Made by a program: the position numbers and the translations under genes | NCBI GenBank assembly: GCA_038226305.1 | Contig: JBBRQN010000024.1 | Coordinates: 1 to 29,099 of the forward strand | Source of the DNA: JASLDZ01 sp038226305 | GTDB lineage: Bacteria; Pseudomonadota; Alphaproteobacteria; Caulobacterales; Caulobacteraceae | Direction of reading: 5' to 3' | DNA length: 29,099 bases | Notes under the pieces: generated by a model | Databases searched by the model: none | The model's input: only the letters and a program-made list of their open reading frames with translations | Told to the model about the DNA's origin: nothing | Part shown: positions 7,106 through 13,923 of the stretch, one piece after another | Numbering within the stretch: position 1 is the stretch's first letter | Layout: the number at the start of each line of letters is the position of its first letter

Positions 7106-7267
7106 ATGAGCCACGCCGTCCGGGTTTTGACTTCAGCTTCGGGTCCGCCCGGAAGCCGGCGGCTCGGCCGTTGCTTTTCCTCCGCTTCACGTCAGGCGCG
7201 CCCCTCCCGGGTCGCGCCTTTTTCTTTGTCTCCGATCACGTCCCCCGAACCTGGAGCGTTGTCATGA
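7106..7267 (+). CDS. Candidate leader peptide ORF before the PhoH-like gene
   Basis: This 53-codon frame begins at an ATG with GGAG six bases upstream. It ends with a TGA that overlaps the PhoH-like start codon as ATGA. The predicted product is rich in Ser, Arg and Pro and resembles no family I know. Third-position GC is lower than in neighbouring genes, which argues against an ordinary protein. The intrinsic terminator at 7194-7227 lies inside it, so ribosomes translating it would disturb that hairpin. That arrangement is familiar from attenuators. It could equally be a chance frame over an untranslated leader. Confidence 0.3.
   Translation: MSHAVRVLTSASGPPGSRRLGRCFSSASRQARPSRVAPFSLSPITSPEPGALS
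7194..7227 (+). terminator. Intrinsic terminator in the PhoH-like leader
   Basis: The stem AGGCGCG (7194-7200) pairs with CGCGCCT (7213-7219). An inner CCC/GGG stem extends it, and TTTTTCTTT follows. It works only in the + direction and sits 37 bases before the PhoH-like start, yet no + strand gene precedes it. It must end either an untranslated leader (attenuation) or a small RNA from 7000-7190. Confidence 0.7.
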
Positions 7268-8067
7268 ACAAGCGTGCGACCAAGCGACTGGTGCGTGAGG
7301 GCGAGCTGGATCCCACCCAGTTCACCCGACCCATGCCGCAGGAGGACTCCAAGGTGAGGCGCTTCCCCACCATGGACCGGGGCGGAGATCATCGAGAGCG
7401 GGGCTGGCGGCCGGACGTCGGGCACGATGCCAATCGCGAGCAGGGCTACATCAAGACCATCAAGGCCAAGTCCGCCGGGCAGACCGCGCTGATCGAGGCT
7501 GTGGACACGCGCAACCTGACTCTGGCGCTCGGCCCTGCCGGCACCGGCAAGACCTACCTCGCCATCGCCAAGGCGGTGGAGGCGCTGGAGGCCAACAAGG
7601 TGGGCCGCATCGTGCTGTCGCGCCCCGCGGTCGAAGCGGGAGAGAGCCTCGGCTACCTGCCGGGCGACATGGAGGACAAGCTCGCCCCCTACCTGCGGCC
7701 CCTCTACGACGCCCTGTCCGACCGGCTTTCCATGAAGCGGGTGCGGGCCCTGATGACCGAGGGGCTGATCGAGATCGCCCCCATCGGCTACATGCGCGGG
7801 CGCACGCTGAACAACGCCTTCGTGGTGATCGACGAGGCGCAGAACTGCACCTACGGCCAGCTGAAGATGCTGCTCACCAGGCTGGGCTGGCACTCCACCA
7901 TGGTCATCACGGGCGACCCGAACCAATCGGACCTCCTGCCCGGCGTCTCCGGCCTCGCCGACGTGGCCGAGCGGCTGGAGCGGGTGCCGGACATCGCGGT
8001 GGTGCGTCTGGCGGACACCGACATCGTGCGCCACCCGCTGGTGGCGGAGATGCTGGGCGTGCTCTAG
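7264..8067 (+). CDS. PhoH-like ATPase
   Basis: This is a 267-residue PhoH-family P-loop ATPase. It has Walker A GPAGTGKT at 90-97, the following helix YLAIAKAVEAL, the conserved RIVLSRPAVEAGESLGYLPGD block near 115-134 and Walker B VVIDEAQN at 187-194. Sensor region ITGDPNQSDL comes near 220. The fold is the helicase-like core shared by PhoH proteins, which are linked to RNA handling. No PIN or KH domain is present, so it is the short form. I chose the ATG at 7264 because GGAG lies seven bases upstream and the family core begins soon after. A longer frame from 7102 would read through the terminator hairpin. The gene ends just before a strong GC hairpin at 8084-8113. Confidence 0.92.
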   Translation: MNKRATKRLVREGELDPTQFTRPMPQEDSKVRRFPTMDRGGDHRERGWRPDVGHDANREQGYIKTIKAKSAGQTALIEAVDTRNLTLALGPAGTGKTYLAIAKAVEALEANKVGRIVLSRPAVEAGESLGYLPGDMEDKLAPYLRPLYDALSDRLSMKRVRALMTEGLIEIAPIGYMRGRTLNNAFVVIDEAQNCTYGQLKMLLTRLGWHSTMVITGDPNQSDLLPGVSGLADVAERLERVPDIAVVRLADTDIVRHPLVAEMLGVL

Positions 8068-8083
8068 CGCCGCGAGGTCGCTG

Positions 8084-8113
8084 GCCCGGCCGGAGATCGC
8101 TCTCCGGCCGGGC
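8084..8113. terminator. Perfect 13-bp GC hairpin between convergent genes
   Basis: GCCCGGCCGGAGA (8084-8096) pairs with TCTCCGGCCGGGC (8101-8113) around a TCGC tetraloop. It lies between the ends of the PhoH-like and VOC genes. No T-tract follows on either strand. It may protect mRNA 3' ends or stop transcription from both sides, but it is not a textbook intrinsic terminator. Confidence 0.55.
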
Positions 8114-8122
8114 GCGACGAAC

Positions 8123-8515
8123 TCAGCCGGGCCGGTGGATGGCGCACAGCTTGTTGCCGTCCGGATCGCGGACGTAGGCGAGGTGCATCGGGCCCATCGA
8201 CCCGTTGCGCAGGCCCGGGGCCTCCTCGATGGATGTGCCGCCGTGGGCCACAGCCGTGTCGTGGAACGCCTGCACCTGCTCGGGCGAGTCGCACTTGAAC
8301 CCGATGGTGGCGCCGTTGGCCGAGCTGGCGGGCTCACCGTCGATCGGCTGCGAAATGCCGAAAGCATTGCCGTCATGGCGATAGAACAGGCGCATGTGGC
8401 CGGTGGGGGCCGCGTTGCGCATCGCCTTGCCCGCGCCGAGCGTGGCCAGGACCGCATCGTAGAAGCGTTCCGAGCGGTCGATGTCGTTCGACCCGACCAT
8501 GATGTGGTTGAACAT
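8123..8515 (-). CDS. VOC-family (glyoxalase/dioxygenase-like) protein
   Basis: This 130-residue protein has the vicinal-oxygen-chelate fold in its usual single-unit length. The first half starts MFNHIMVGSNDIDRSERFYD, with the His that normally begins the metal site. The second half has the typical GFKCDSPEQVQAFHDTAVAHGG helix, then HLAYVRDPDGNKLCAIHRPG with the closing D-P-D-G-N motif. Family members are glyoxalases, dioxygenases, bleomycin-resistance-like proteins or enzymes of unknown substrate; nothing here decides between them. The long open frame upstream on this strand is a shadow of pabB, so the start is the Met at 8515. The gene diverges from pabB and converges with the PhoH-like gene. 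Confidence 0.88.
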   Translation of the reverse strand: MFNHIMVGSNDIDRSERFYDAVLATLGAGKAMRNAAPTGHMRLFYRHDGNAFGISQPIDGEPASSANGATIGFKCDSPEQVQAFHDTAVAHGGTSIEEAPGLRNGSMGPMHLAYVRDPDGNKLCAIHRPG

Positions 8516-8641
8516 GAGCGTCTCCAAAGGCCCGGCTTCGTGCCGGTTTCGCCGTGCATAGCCGATCTTCGTCGGCTGAGCAGCGTCATGGGGGCGAGCG
8601 GACGGTCGCGAAGGGGCTCGGCAGTCGCTAAGTCCACCGTC

Positions 8642-9952
8642 GTGAGAGACGGCGGCATCCAGATCATCGAGATTGCGTGGCACCCGCCGCTGGAGGTGCT
8701 GCGCGCCTTCGCGCACGAGCCGTTCGCCTTCGGGCTGCTGGGGGGCGAAGGCGGCTGGTCCTACGTGGGCCGGGCCCCTGTGGAAACCCTCGTTCTGGCT
8801 GGGGGTCAGGACGCACCCGCAGCCCTGCGCAGGCTTCGCGGCACCGATGGGGTGGCGCCCCCCGGGGCACCGCCCTTCGTGGGCGGGTTGGTCGGGCTGG
8901 CCAGCTATGAGCTGGGGGCGGCGGTCGAGCCCTGCACGCGGCAGGCCCGCACGGGCTGGCCCGATCTCGTGGCCGCCCGCTACGACGCAATCCTGGCCTT
9001 CGACGCCACCGCTGGCCGAGCCTTCGCGGTCGGCCGGCAGGCCTCGCGCGCGCTGGAATGGCTGCCGGCTCCGGCCCCACAGGCGCCTGATCGCGATCAT
9101 GCGCGGCTGGCGACGGACCTCCATGACCTGACAGGCGCGGCCGTCTATGCAGACTCCGTGGCGGCGGTGGTGCGGGCCATCGAGAGGGGCGACCTGTTCC
9201 AGGCCAACATCGCCCGGCGCTGGGCGGGCTCGCTCGTGGCGGGGGCCACGCCCTTCGACCTCCTGCACCGCCTCACCCAGTCGAGCGACGCCCCCTTTGC
9301 GGCCTACCTGCGGCTGCCGGGGCGGGCGGTGGTTTCCAACTCGCCGGAGCGGTTCCTGCGGGTGAACGCCCTTGGCAGCGTGCGCACCCAGCCCATCAAG
9401 GGCACACGTCCGCGCGGCGCGACGCCGGCGGCCGATGCCGCCATGGCGGCCGAACTCCTGGCGTCGGACAAGGATCGGGCGGAGAATCGCATGATCGTCG
9501 ACCTCATGCGCAACGACCTCGCCCGTGCCTGCACGCCCGGCAGCGTCAAGGTCGAGGCCGAGTTCGCGCTGGAGAGCTATGCCAACGTGCACCACCTCGT
9601 CTCCACCATTTCGGGGCAGCTGGTGCCGGGCGTCGATGCCGTGGACTTGTTCGTCTCCGCATTCCCGCCGGGATCGGTGACGGGGGCACCCAAGGTGCAG
9701 GCCATGCTGGAGATCGCGAGACACGAGCCCCCGCGCGGGCCCTATTGCGGCTCCCTGTTCTGGGCGGGCACCGACGGGGCGTTCGACTCCTCCGTCCTGA
9801 TCCGCACCGTCGCCTTCGAGGAGGAAGCGGATGGCGGCTGGGCCTTCGAGGTTCGCGCCGGGGCGGGCATCGTGGCCGACAGCGATCCCCTGTCCGAAGC
9901 GACGGAGGCGGAGGTGAAGCTCTCCGCCTTGCGCCGGGCGCTGACTCCATGA
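8642..9952 (+). CDS. pabB: Aminodeoxychorismate synthase component I
   Basis: This is a 436-residue chorismate-utilising enzyme. With a PabA/TrpG amidotransferase it converts chorismate to aminodeoxychorismate for folate synthesis. Visible family blocks include ASYELG in the N-terminal half, FQANIARRW near residue 185 and QPIKGTRPRG near 250. The PIKGT lysine block is characteristic of PabB rather than TrpE. Further blocks are DKDRAENRMIVDLMRNDLA, SAFPPGSVTGAPK and VRAGAGIVADSDP at the C-terminus. I chose GTG 8642 because the conserved start of the family (IIEIAW) begins eight residues later. ATG 8588 is in frame and would give 454 residues. The stop overlaps the next gene as ATGA. No pabA lies in the window. 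Confidence 0.93.
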   Translation: MRDGGIQIIEIAWHPPLEVLRAFAHEPFAFGLLGGEGGWSYVGRAPVETLVLAGGQDAPAALRRLRGTDGVAPPGAPPFVGGLVGLASYELGAAVEPCTRQARTGWPDLVAARYDAILAFDATAGRAFAVGRQASRALEWLPAPAPQAPDRDHARLATDLHDLTGAAVYADSVAAVVRAIERGDLFQANIARRWAGSLVAGATPFDLLHRLTQSSDAPFAAYLRLPGRAVVSNSPERFLRVNALGSVRTQPIKGTRPRGATPAADAAMAAELLASDKDRAENRMIVDLMRNDLARACTPGSVKVEAEFALESYANVHHLVSTISGQLVPGVDAVDLFVSAFPPGSVTGAPKVQAMLEIARHEPPRGPYCGSLFWAGTDGAFDSSVLIRTVAFEEEADGGWAFEVRAGAGIVADSDPLSEATEAEVKLSALRRALTP

Positions 9953-10755
9953 CCGCGCCGCCGACCTTGCCTCCCACCGTTCCAGCCGATGACCGCGGCT
10001 TCACCCTCGGTCACGGGCTGTTCGAAACGCTGCTGGCCGTGGATGGACGGCTGATCGACTTCGCCCCCCATGCGCAGCGGCTGATCCGGGGCTGTGCGGT
10101 CCTGGGCATGCCTGCGCCCGACCTCGCCGACCTGCACGCCGCCGCCGCCACAGCCCTTCTCGCCGCCGATCTCGATCACGGCCGCGCCGCTGTCCGCCTG
10201 AGCTGGAGCGCAGGGTCGGGGGGCCGGGGGCTCGACCTGCCGCAACCTTGCGAACCGCGGCTGGTCGCCTCCGCCGCTCCGGCACCGCCTGCCGGCGGCT
10301 CGATCCGCCTCGCCGTGGCGACCGTCCGGCGCAACGAGAGCTCGCCCACCTCGCGCCTGAAGACCCTGAGCTATCTCGACAATGTGCTGGCCCGCGCCGA
10401 GGCCCGCTCGAAGGGGGCCGACGAGGCGCTGATGCTGGACCTGCGCGGCCATCTCGCCTGCGTGGCGGCGGGCAACCTGTTCTGGACGCGGGGCTCGCGC
10501 CTCTACACCCCGGCCCTGTCGTGCGGCGTGCTCGACGGGATCGTGCGGGGCAGGGTCATGGCCGCCGCCCAGTCGATGGGGGTCGTCGTACAGGAGGTGG
10601 TGGCCAAGCGGTTCGTGCTGTCGCGGGCAGGGGCGGTGTTCGTCACCAACAGCCTGATCGGCGCGGCGCTGGCCTCGAGCCTGGACGGCACCCCCCTCGG
10701 CGGCGACCCGCCAGACTGGCTGGCGGACCTGCTGGAGGCGGTGGCCGAGAGTTAG
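9949..10755 (+). CDS. pabC: Class IV aminotransferase, probable aminodeoxychorismate lyase
   Basis: This is a 268-residue PLP enzyme of the branched-chain/D-amino acid/ADC-lyase fold. The N-terminus has DDRGFTLGHGLFETLLAVDG, the usual opening of the fold. The PLP lysine lies in the KTLSYLDNVLARAEA block near residue 138, followed by ADEALMLDLRGHLACVAAGNLFW. The C-terminal part has TNSLIGA, the phosphate-side loop. Together with pabB, to which it is translationally coupled by an ATGA overlap, it would release pyruvate from aminodeoxychorismate to give p-aminobenzoate. The family also includes D-amino acid and branched-chain aminotransferases; the neighbour makes ADC lyase the best reading. Its 3' end overlaps DUF3126 by four bases. 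Confidence 0.87.
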   Translation: MTAPPTLPPTVPADDRGFTLGHGLFETLLAVDGRLIDFAPHAQRLIRGCAVLGMPAPDLADLHAAAATALLAADLDHGRAAVRLSWSAGSGGRGLDLPQPCEPRLVASAAPAPPAGGSIRLAVATVRRNESSPTSRLKTLSYLDNVLARAEARSKGADEALMLDLRGHLACVAAGNLFWTRGSRLYTPALSCGVLDGIVRGRVMAAAQSMGVVVQEVVAKRFVLSRAGAVFVTNSLIGAALASSLDGTPLGGDPPDWLADLLEAVAES

Positions 10756-10958
10756 ACCAGGTCTTCCGCGAGGATCGCCATCTCGAACATGAACGAGCCG
10801 TCCTCGTCCTCGTCCTGGAACATGACGCCGATGAACTCTTCGCCGACGTAGACCTCGGCGGAGTCCTTCTGCTTGGGGCGAGGCTTCAGCACGATCCTGT
10901 CGTTGCCGAAGGTCTTGCGCAGGTGGGCCTGCAGGCGGGCGTTGTCGGTTTCGGTCAC
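10752..10958 (-). CDS. DUF3126 family protein
   Basis: This is a small acidic protein of 68 residues, matching the alphaproteobacterial DUF3126 family in length and pattern. It opens TETDNARLQAHLRKTFGND, has a basic patch LKPRPKQKDSAEVY, then EEFIGVMFQDEDEDGSFMFEMAILAEDL. No function is established. It starts at a GTG because no Met precedes the conserved core. It lies 48 bases downstream of cysE on the same strand and is probably its operon partner. A hairpin (10958-10980) touches its start codon, so ribosome access may be structured. I see no membrane segment or signal peptide. Confidence 0.85.
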   Translation of the reverse strand: MTETDNARLQAHLRKTFGNDRIVLKPRPKQKDSAEVYVGEEFIGVMFQDEDEDGSFMFEMAILAEDLV

Positions 10959-10980
10959 GGGAGCTTTCTAGAGGCTCCCG
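10958..10980 (-). other. Hairpin at the DUF3126 start
   Basis: CGGGAGC (10958-10964) and GCTCCCG (10974-10980) pair around a nine-base loop, between cysE and DUF3126. No T-tract follows on the - strand. It may be a weak intercistronic structure that limits read-through or covers the ribosome site. Confidence 0.35.
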
Positions 10981-11006
10981 AGCCGCAGGTCACCCCCGAA
11001 CCGGGG

Positions 11007-11837
11007 CTAGATCACGTAGTCGTAGGCGGCGTCGGCCAGCATCTGGTCCATCGAGCGGGCGGGCTCGGGGCAGGTGGGGCAGTTCACCAGCCGCGCCGGC
11101 ACCCCCGCCGCGGTGCAGCCGGGCGGCACGTTCTTCAGCACCACCGAGCCCGAGGCGACCTTGGCGTGGTCGCCCACGATGATGTTGCCCAAGACCTTGG
11201 CCCCGGCCCCCAGAAGCACGCCGTCGCCGATCTTGGGGTGGCGATCCACCCCCGCGGCACCCGTACCGCCCAGGGTCACCCCGTGCAGCATGGAGACGTC
11301 GTTCCCCACGACAGCCGTCTCGCCGACGACGATTCCGGTGCCGTGGTCGATGAACACGCCGGAGCCGAAGCGGGCGGCGGGGTGGATGTCCACCTGGAAC
11401 AGCTCGGAGACCCGGCTCTGCAGGTGGAACGCCAGCGTCTGGCGCCCCTGCGTCCACAGCCAGTGAGCCACCCGGTGGGTCTGCAGGGCCTGGAAGCCCT
11501 TGAAGAACAGGAACGGCTGCAGATAGCCCTTGCAGGCGGGATCACGCTCGAACACGGCCTTCAGGTCGGCCTGGGCGGCATCGACCAGCGAGGGGTCGGC
11601 GCGATAGGCGCTCTCGGCCACCTCGCGCACGCTCATGGCGCGCAACTCGCCGTCGCCGAGCTTGCGGGCGATCTGATAGCTCAGCGCCCGGCCCAGTTCG
11701 TCGTGCGCCAGGATCGTCGCGTTCAGAAGGCTGGCGAGGGTGGGCTCCACCTGGGCGGCGGCCTGGGCCTCCATCCGAAGGGTGGACCACACGGGCGGCG
11801 GCCCGTCGCGATCGACGACTTCAAGGTTGGCGGCCAT
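11007..11837 (-). CDS. cysE: Serine O-acetyltransferase
   Basis: This 276-residue protein transfers acetyl from acetyl-CoA to serine, the first step of cysteine synthesis. The N-terminal helical domain (about residues 1-150) contains VWSTLRMEAQAAAQVEPTLA. The C-terminal left-handed beta-helix carries QVDIHPAARFGSGVFIDHGT, GVTLGGTG, HPKIGDGVLLGAGAKVLG and VPARLV. The histidine of DIHPAA and the histidine of FIDHGTG are the known active-site region. A longer frame to 11984 exists, but the added part covers the divergent promoter. The Met at 11837 fits the family start. It is divergent from the nitroreductase and probably co-transcribed with DUF3126. The C-terminal tail YDYVI is where feedback by cysteine and binding to CysK usually act; I infer this from the family. 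Confidence 0.95.
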   Translation of the reverse strand: MAANLEVVDRDGPPPVWSTLRMEAQAAAQVEPTLASLLNATILAHDELGRALSYQIARKLGDGELRAMSVREVAESAYRADPSLVDAAQADLKAVFERDPACKGYLQPFLFFKGFQALQTHRVAHWLWTQGRQTLAFHLQSRVSELFQVDIHPAARFGSGVFIDHGTGIVVGETAVVGNDVSMLHGVTLGGTGAAGVDRHPKIGDGVLLGAGAKVLGNIIVGDHAKVASGSVVLKNVPPGCTAAGVPARLVNCPTCPEPARSMDQMLADAAYDYVI

Positions 11838-11881
11838 CGACGCGTCTCCCTCATCGGCCTCTGGAACGGCCGTCACCCTGG

Positions 11882-11890
11882 TTGCATATG
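11882..11890. promoter_or_regulatory. Partial copy of the TTGCATATGCAA motif
   Basis: TTGCATATG matches nine of the 12 bases of the palindrome at 923-934. It lies in the intergenic region between cysE and the nitroreductase. It may be a second site for the same MarR-type regulator, or chance, since CATATG alone is common. Confidence 0.25.
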
Positions 11891-11954
11891 GTGGAGAGAC
11901 GCGCCGGACGCCAGCGGGGCGACCGTACCCCCTCCCCACAGAGACCGATCCCCC

Positions 11955-12569
11955 ATGAGCCATGCCGTTCCGCCTGCTCCGCAATTCGGCGAGCCGAGCC
12001 CCCCGCGGGCCTCGCCCGACACCCTGGCGCTCCTGGCCCGTCGACGCTCCGCCAGCGCACAGTTCCTCGCCGACCCGGCACCGGACGACGACGAGCTGGC
12101 CGATCTTTTAAGGCTGGCGGCGCGGGTTCCCGATCACGGCAAGATGCAGCCCTGGCGCTTCATCGTTCTGAACGCCGGCCCCAAGGCGGTCTTCGTGGAG
12201 CACCTGCGCGCGCTCGCACTGGCCCAGCCCAACGCGGACAAGGCGACGGCGGCGCTGATGAAGATCGCGGCCCCGCCCCTGTGCGTGGCGGTCGTGTCAT
12301 CCCCCAGGGAGGGCGGCAAGCCCGTTTGGGAGCAGCAGCTTTCCGCAGGTGCGGTGTGCATGACGCTGGTGATCGCGGCGCAGGCCATGGGCTACGGCGC
12401 CAACTGGATCACCGACTGGTACGGCTACGATAGCGCCGCCCTGACAAGGCTCGGGCTGACCGAGACCGAGACCCTGGCCGGCTGGATCATGCTCGGCACC
12501 CCCACAGAGGCCCCGCTGGAACGCGTGCGCCCTGACATGGCGGCGGTCGTCAGCGTCTGGGCGGGCTGA
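11955..12569 (+). CDS. Nitroreductase family protein (YdjA-like)
   Basis: This is a 204-residue FMN-dependent nitroreductase-fold protein. The FMN phosphate-binding Arg motif is at LLARRRSASAQF near residue 30. The core helix DDELADLLRLAARVPDHGKMQPWRF matches the YdjA-like small nitroreductases, as does the later AAQAMGYGANWITDWYGYD stretch. The GTPTEAP motif closes the fold. Such enzymes reduce nitro or quinone compounds with NAD(P)H; the natural substrate is unknown. The ATG at 11955 was chosen because the frame upstream is a shadow over pabC and cysE. Only ten bases separate it from the end of queF on the other strand. Confidence 0.9.
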   Translation: MSHAVPPAPQFGEPSPPRASPDTLALLARRRSASAQFLADPAPDDDELADLLRLAARVPDHGKMQPWRFIVLNAGPKAVFVEHLRALALAQPNADKATAALMKIAAPPLCVAVVSSPREGGKPVWEQQLSAGAVCMTLVIAAQAMGYGANWITDWYGYDSAALTRLGLTETETLAGWIMLGTPTEAPLERVRPDMAAVVSVWAG

Positions 12570-12579
12570 CGGTCGGGGC

Positions 12580-13041
12580 TCACCCCCGGCCGCGGTAGCT
12601 CGGGACGCCCGGGTCGGGCACCCACAGGCCCTTGGGGGCTTCGCCGGTCTGCCAGAACACGTCGATGGGGATGCCGCCGCGGGGATACCAGAAGCCCGCA
12701 ATGCGCAGCCACTTCGGCTGGGCCACCTCCACGATCCGGCGGCCGATGGCGACGGTGCAGTCCTCATGGAAGGCACCGTGGTTGCGGAAGCTCGTGAGAT
12801 AGAGCTTCAGGCTCTTGGACTCGATGAGCCAGTCGCCGGGCGCATAGTCGATCACGAGGTGCGCGAAGTCGGGCTGGCCGGTCACCGGGCACAGCGAGGT
12901 GAACTCGGGCGCGGTGAAGCGGGCGAGATACAGCACCTCGGCCTGCGGATTGGGCACGCGCTCAAGCACGGCCTGCGCCGGAGAGGCGGGCTGGCGGGTC
13001 TCGTGACCCAGCATGGAAAGGCCGGACGTGTCGGTGGTCAT
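12580..13041 (-). CDS. queF: NADPH-dependent 7-cyano-7-deazaguanine (preQ0) reductase
   Basis: The 153-residue type I (YkvM-like) QueF reduces preQ0 to preQ1 in queuosine tRNA-modification synthesis. The catalytic Cys is at 51 in TSLCPVTGQPDF and the partner Asp at 58. The QueF signature ESKSLKLY is at 74-81, and FHED, with the substrate-binding Glu, is at 91-94. The C-terminal part has WYPRGGIPIDVFWQTG. The length fits the single-domain tunnel-fold type. No preQ1 riboswitch was seen upstream. The gene diverges from the SDR and converges with the nitroreductase. The remaining que genes are not in this window. Confidence 0.96.
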   Translation of the reverse strand: MTTDTSGLSMLGHETRQPASPAQAVLERVPNPQAEVLYLARFTAPEFTSLCPVTGQPDFAHLVIDYAPGDWLIESKSLKLYLTSFRNHGAFHEDCTVAIGRRIVEVAQPKWLRIAGFWYPRGGIPIDVFWQTGEAPKGLWVPDPGVPSYRGRG

Positions 13042-13109
13042 GGTGGCCGTCAGCTAGACGCAGAGCCTGCGATGCGCAACGTGGCGGCGATGAGCGGAGA
13101 GACGAGACG

Positions 13110-13913
13110 ATGATCGACGTGAAGGATTTCGCAGGCGCCGTGGTGCTGGTGACGGGGGCCTCGTCGGGGCTCGGCCGGTCGCTGGCCGTGGGCGCCGCCC
13201 AGCGCGGGGCGCAGGTGGTGATCGTGAACTACGCCAGCTCCGCCGATGAGGCGCAGATCACCGCGCAGGCCGTGCGGGACGCCGGGGCGCAGGCCGTGGT
13301 CGTTCAAGGCGACGTGGCCAAGGACGAGGACTGCCGCCGGATCGTGGCCGCCGCCGAGCCGTTCGGGCGGATCAACGCCCTGTTCAACAACGCGGGCATC
13401 ACGCGCTTCGCCCCCAACCATGCCGACCTCGACGCCCTCTCCGCCGCTGACTTCACAGACATCTACGCGGTGAACGTGGTGGGTGCCTTCCAGATGGTGC
13501 GGGCCGCCCGGACCCTGCTGGAGGCGGCGCCCGCGCCGGGGGCGGTGGTGAACACCTCGTCCATCGCGGGGGTGACCGGCATCGGTTCGTCGATCGCCTA
13601 CGCGGCCTCGAAGGGGGCCATGAACACCCTGACGCTGAGCCTCGCCCGGGCGCTGGCTCCGAAGATCCGGGTGAACGCGGTCTGCCCGGGCTTCATCGAC
13701 ACCCCCTGGTTCGACAAGGCCAAGGGCGCCAACCGCGACAAGCTGCGCGCAGGCGTGGAGGCTTCCACCCCCTTGCAGGCCGCCTCTGGCCCCGACGACA
13801 TCGCCGCCACGGCCCTCACCCTCGCCTCGCCGCTCTCCCGCCACGTCACCGGTGAGACGCTGTTGGTGGACGCCGGCACCCACCTCGGCTTCGCCACCCT
13901 CAGCATGCGGTGA
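13110..13913 (+). CDS. Short-chain dehydrogenase/reductase (SDR)
   Basis: This is a 267-residue classical SDR. The cofactor loop is TGASSGLG at 15-22 and the NNAG motif at 93-96. The catalytic triad comprises Ser in NTSSIAG near 150, Tyr164 and Lys168 in YAASK. The C-terminal PGFIDTPWF segment follows, and the end GETLLVDAGTHL is FabG-like. It should oxidise an alcohol or reduce a ketone with NAD(P); the substrate is unknown. The ATG at 13110 is preceded by GGAGAG within good distance. The two-partner secretion transporter begins 11 bases downstream, but the functions are unrelated, so joint transcription would be accidental. Confidence 0.92.
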   Translation: MIDVKDFAGAVVLVTGASSGLGRSLAVGAAQRGAQVVIVNYASSADEAQITAQAVRDAGAQAVVVQGDVAKDEDCRRIVAAAEPFGRINALFNNAGITRFAPNHADLDALSAADFTDIYAVNVVGAFQMVRAARTLLEAAPAPGAVVNTSSIAGVTGIGSSIAYAASKGAMNTLTLSLARALAPKIRVNAVCPGFIDTPWFDKAKGANRDKLRAGVEASTPLQAASGPDDIAATALTLASPLSRHVTGETLLVDAGTHLGFATLSMR

Positions 13914-13923
13914 GGGCGCTCCG

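Noticed and set aside
8135..8641. pabB frame extended upstream to 8135
   Set aside because: The extension runs antisense through the VOC gene and its residues do not match the PabB family. GTG 8642 fits the family start.
8123..9724. A 533-codon open frame on the - strand
   Set aside because: Only the last 130 codons (8515 to 8123) match a family. The rest is the antisense shadow of pabB.
10248..11954. Long + strand frame before the nitroreductase
   Set aside because: It is antisense to cysE and out of frame with pabC. Only the part from 11955 encodes the nitroreductase.
13042..13109. Possible preQ1 riboswitch before queF
   Set aside because: No pseudoknot-like arms or A-rich tail were found in this short interval.
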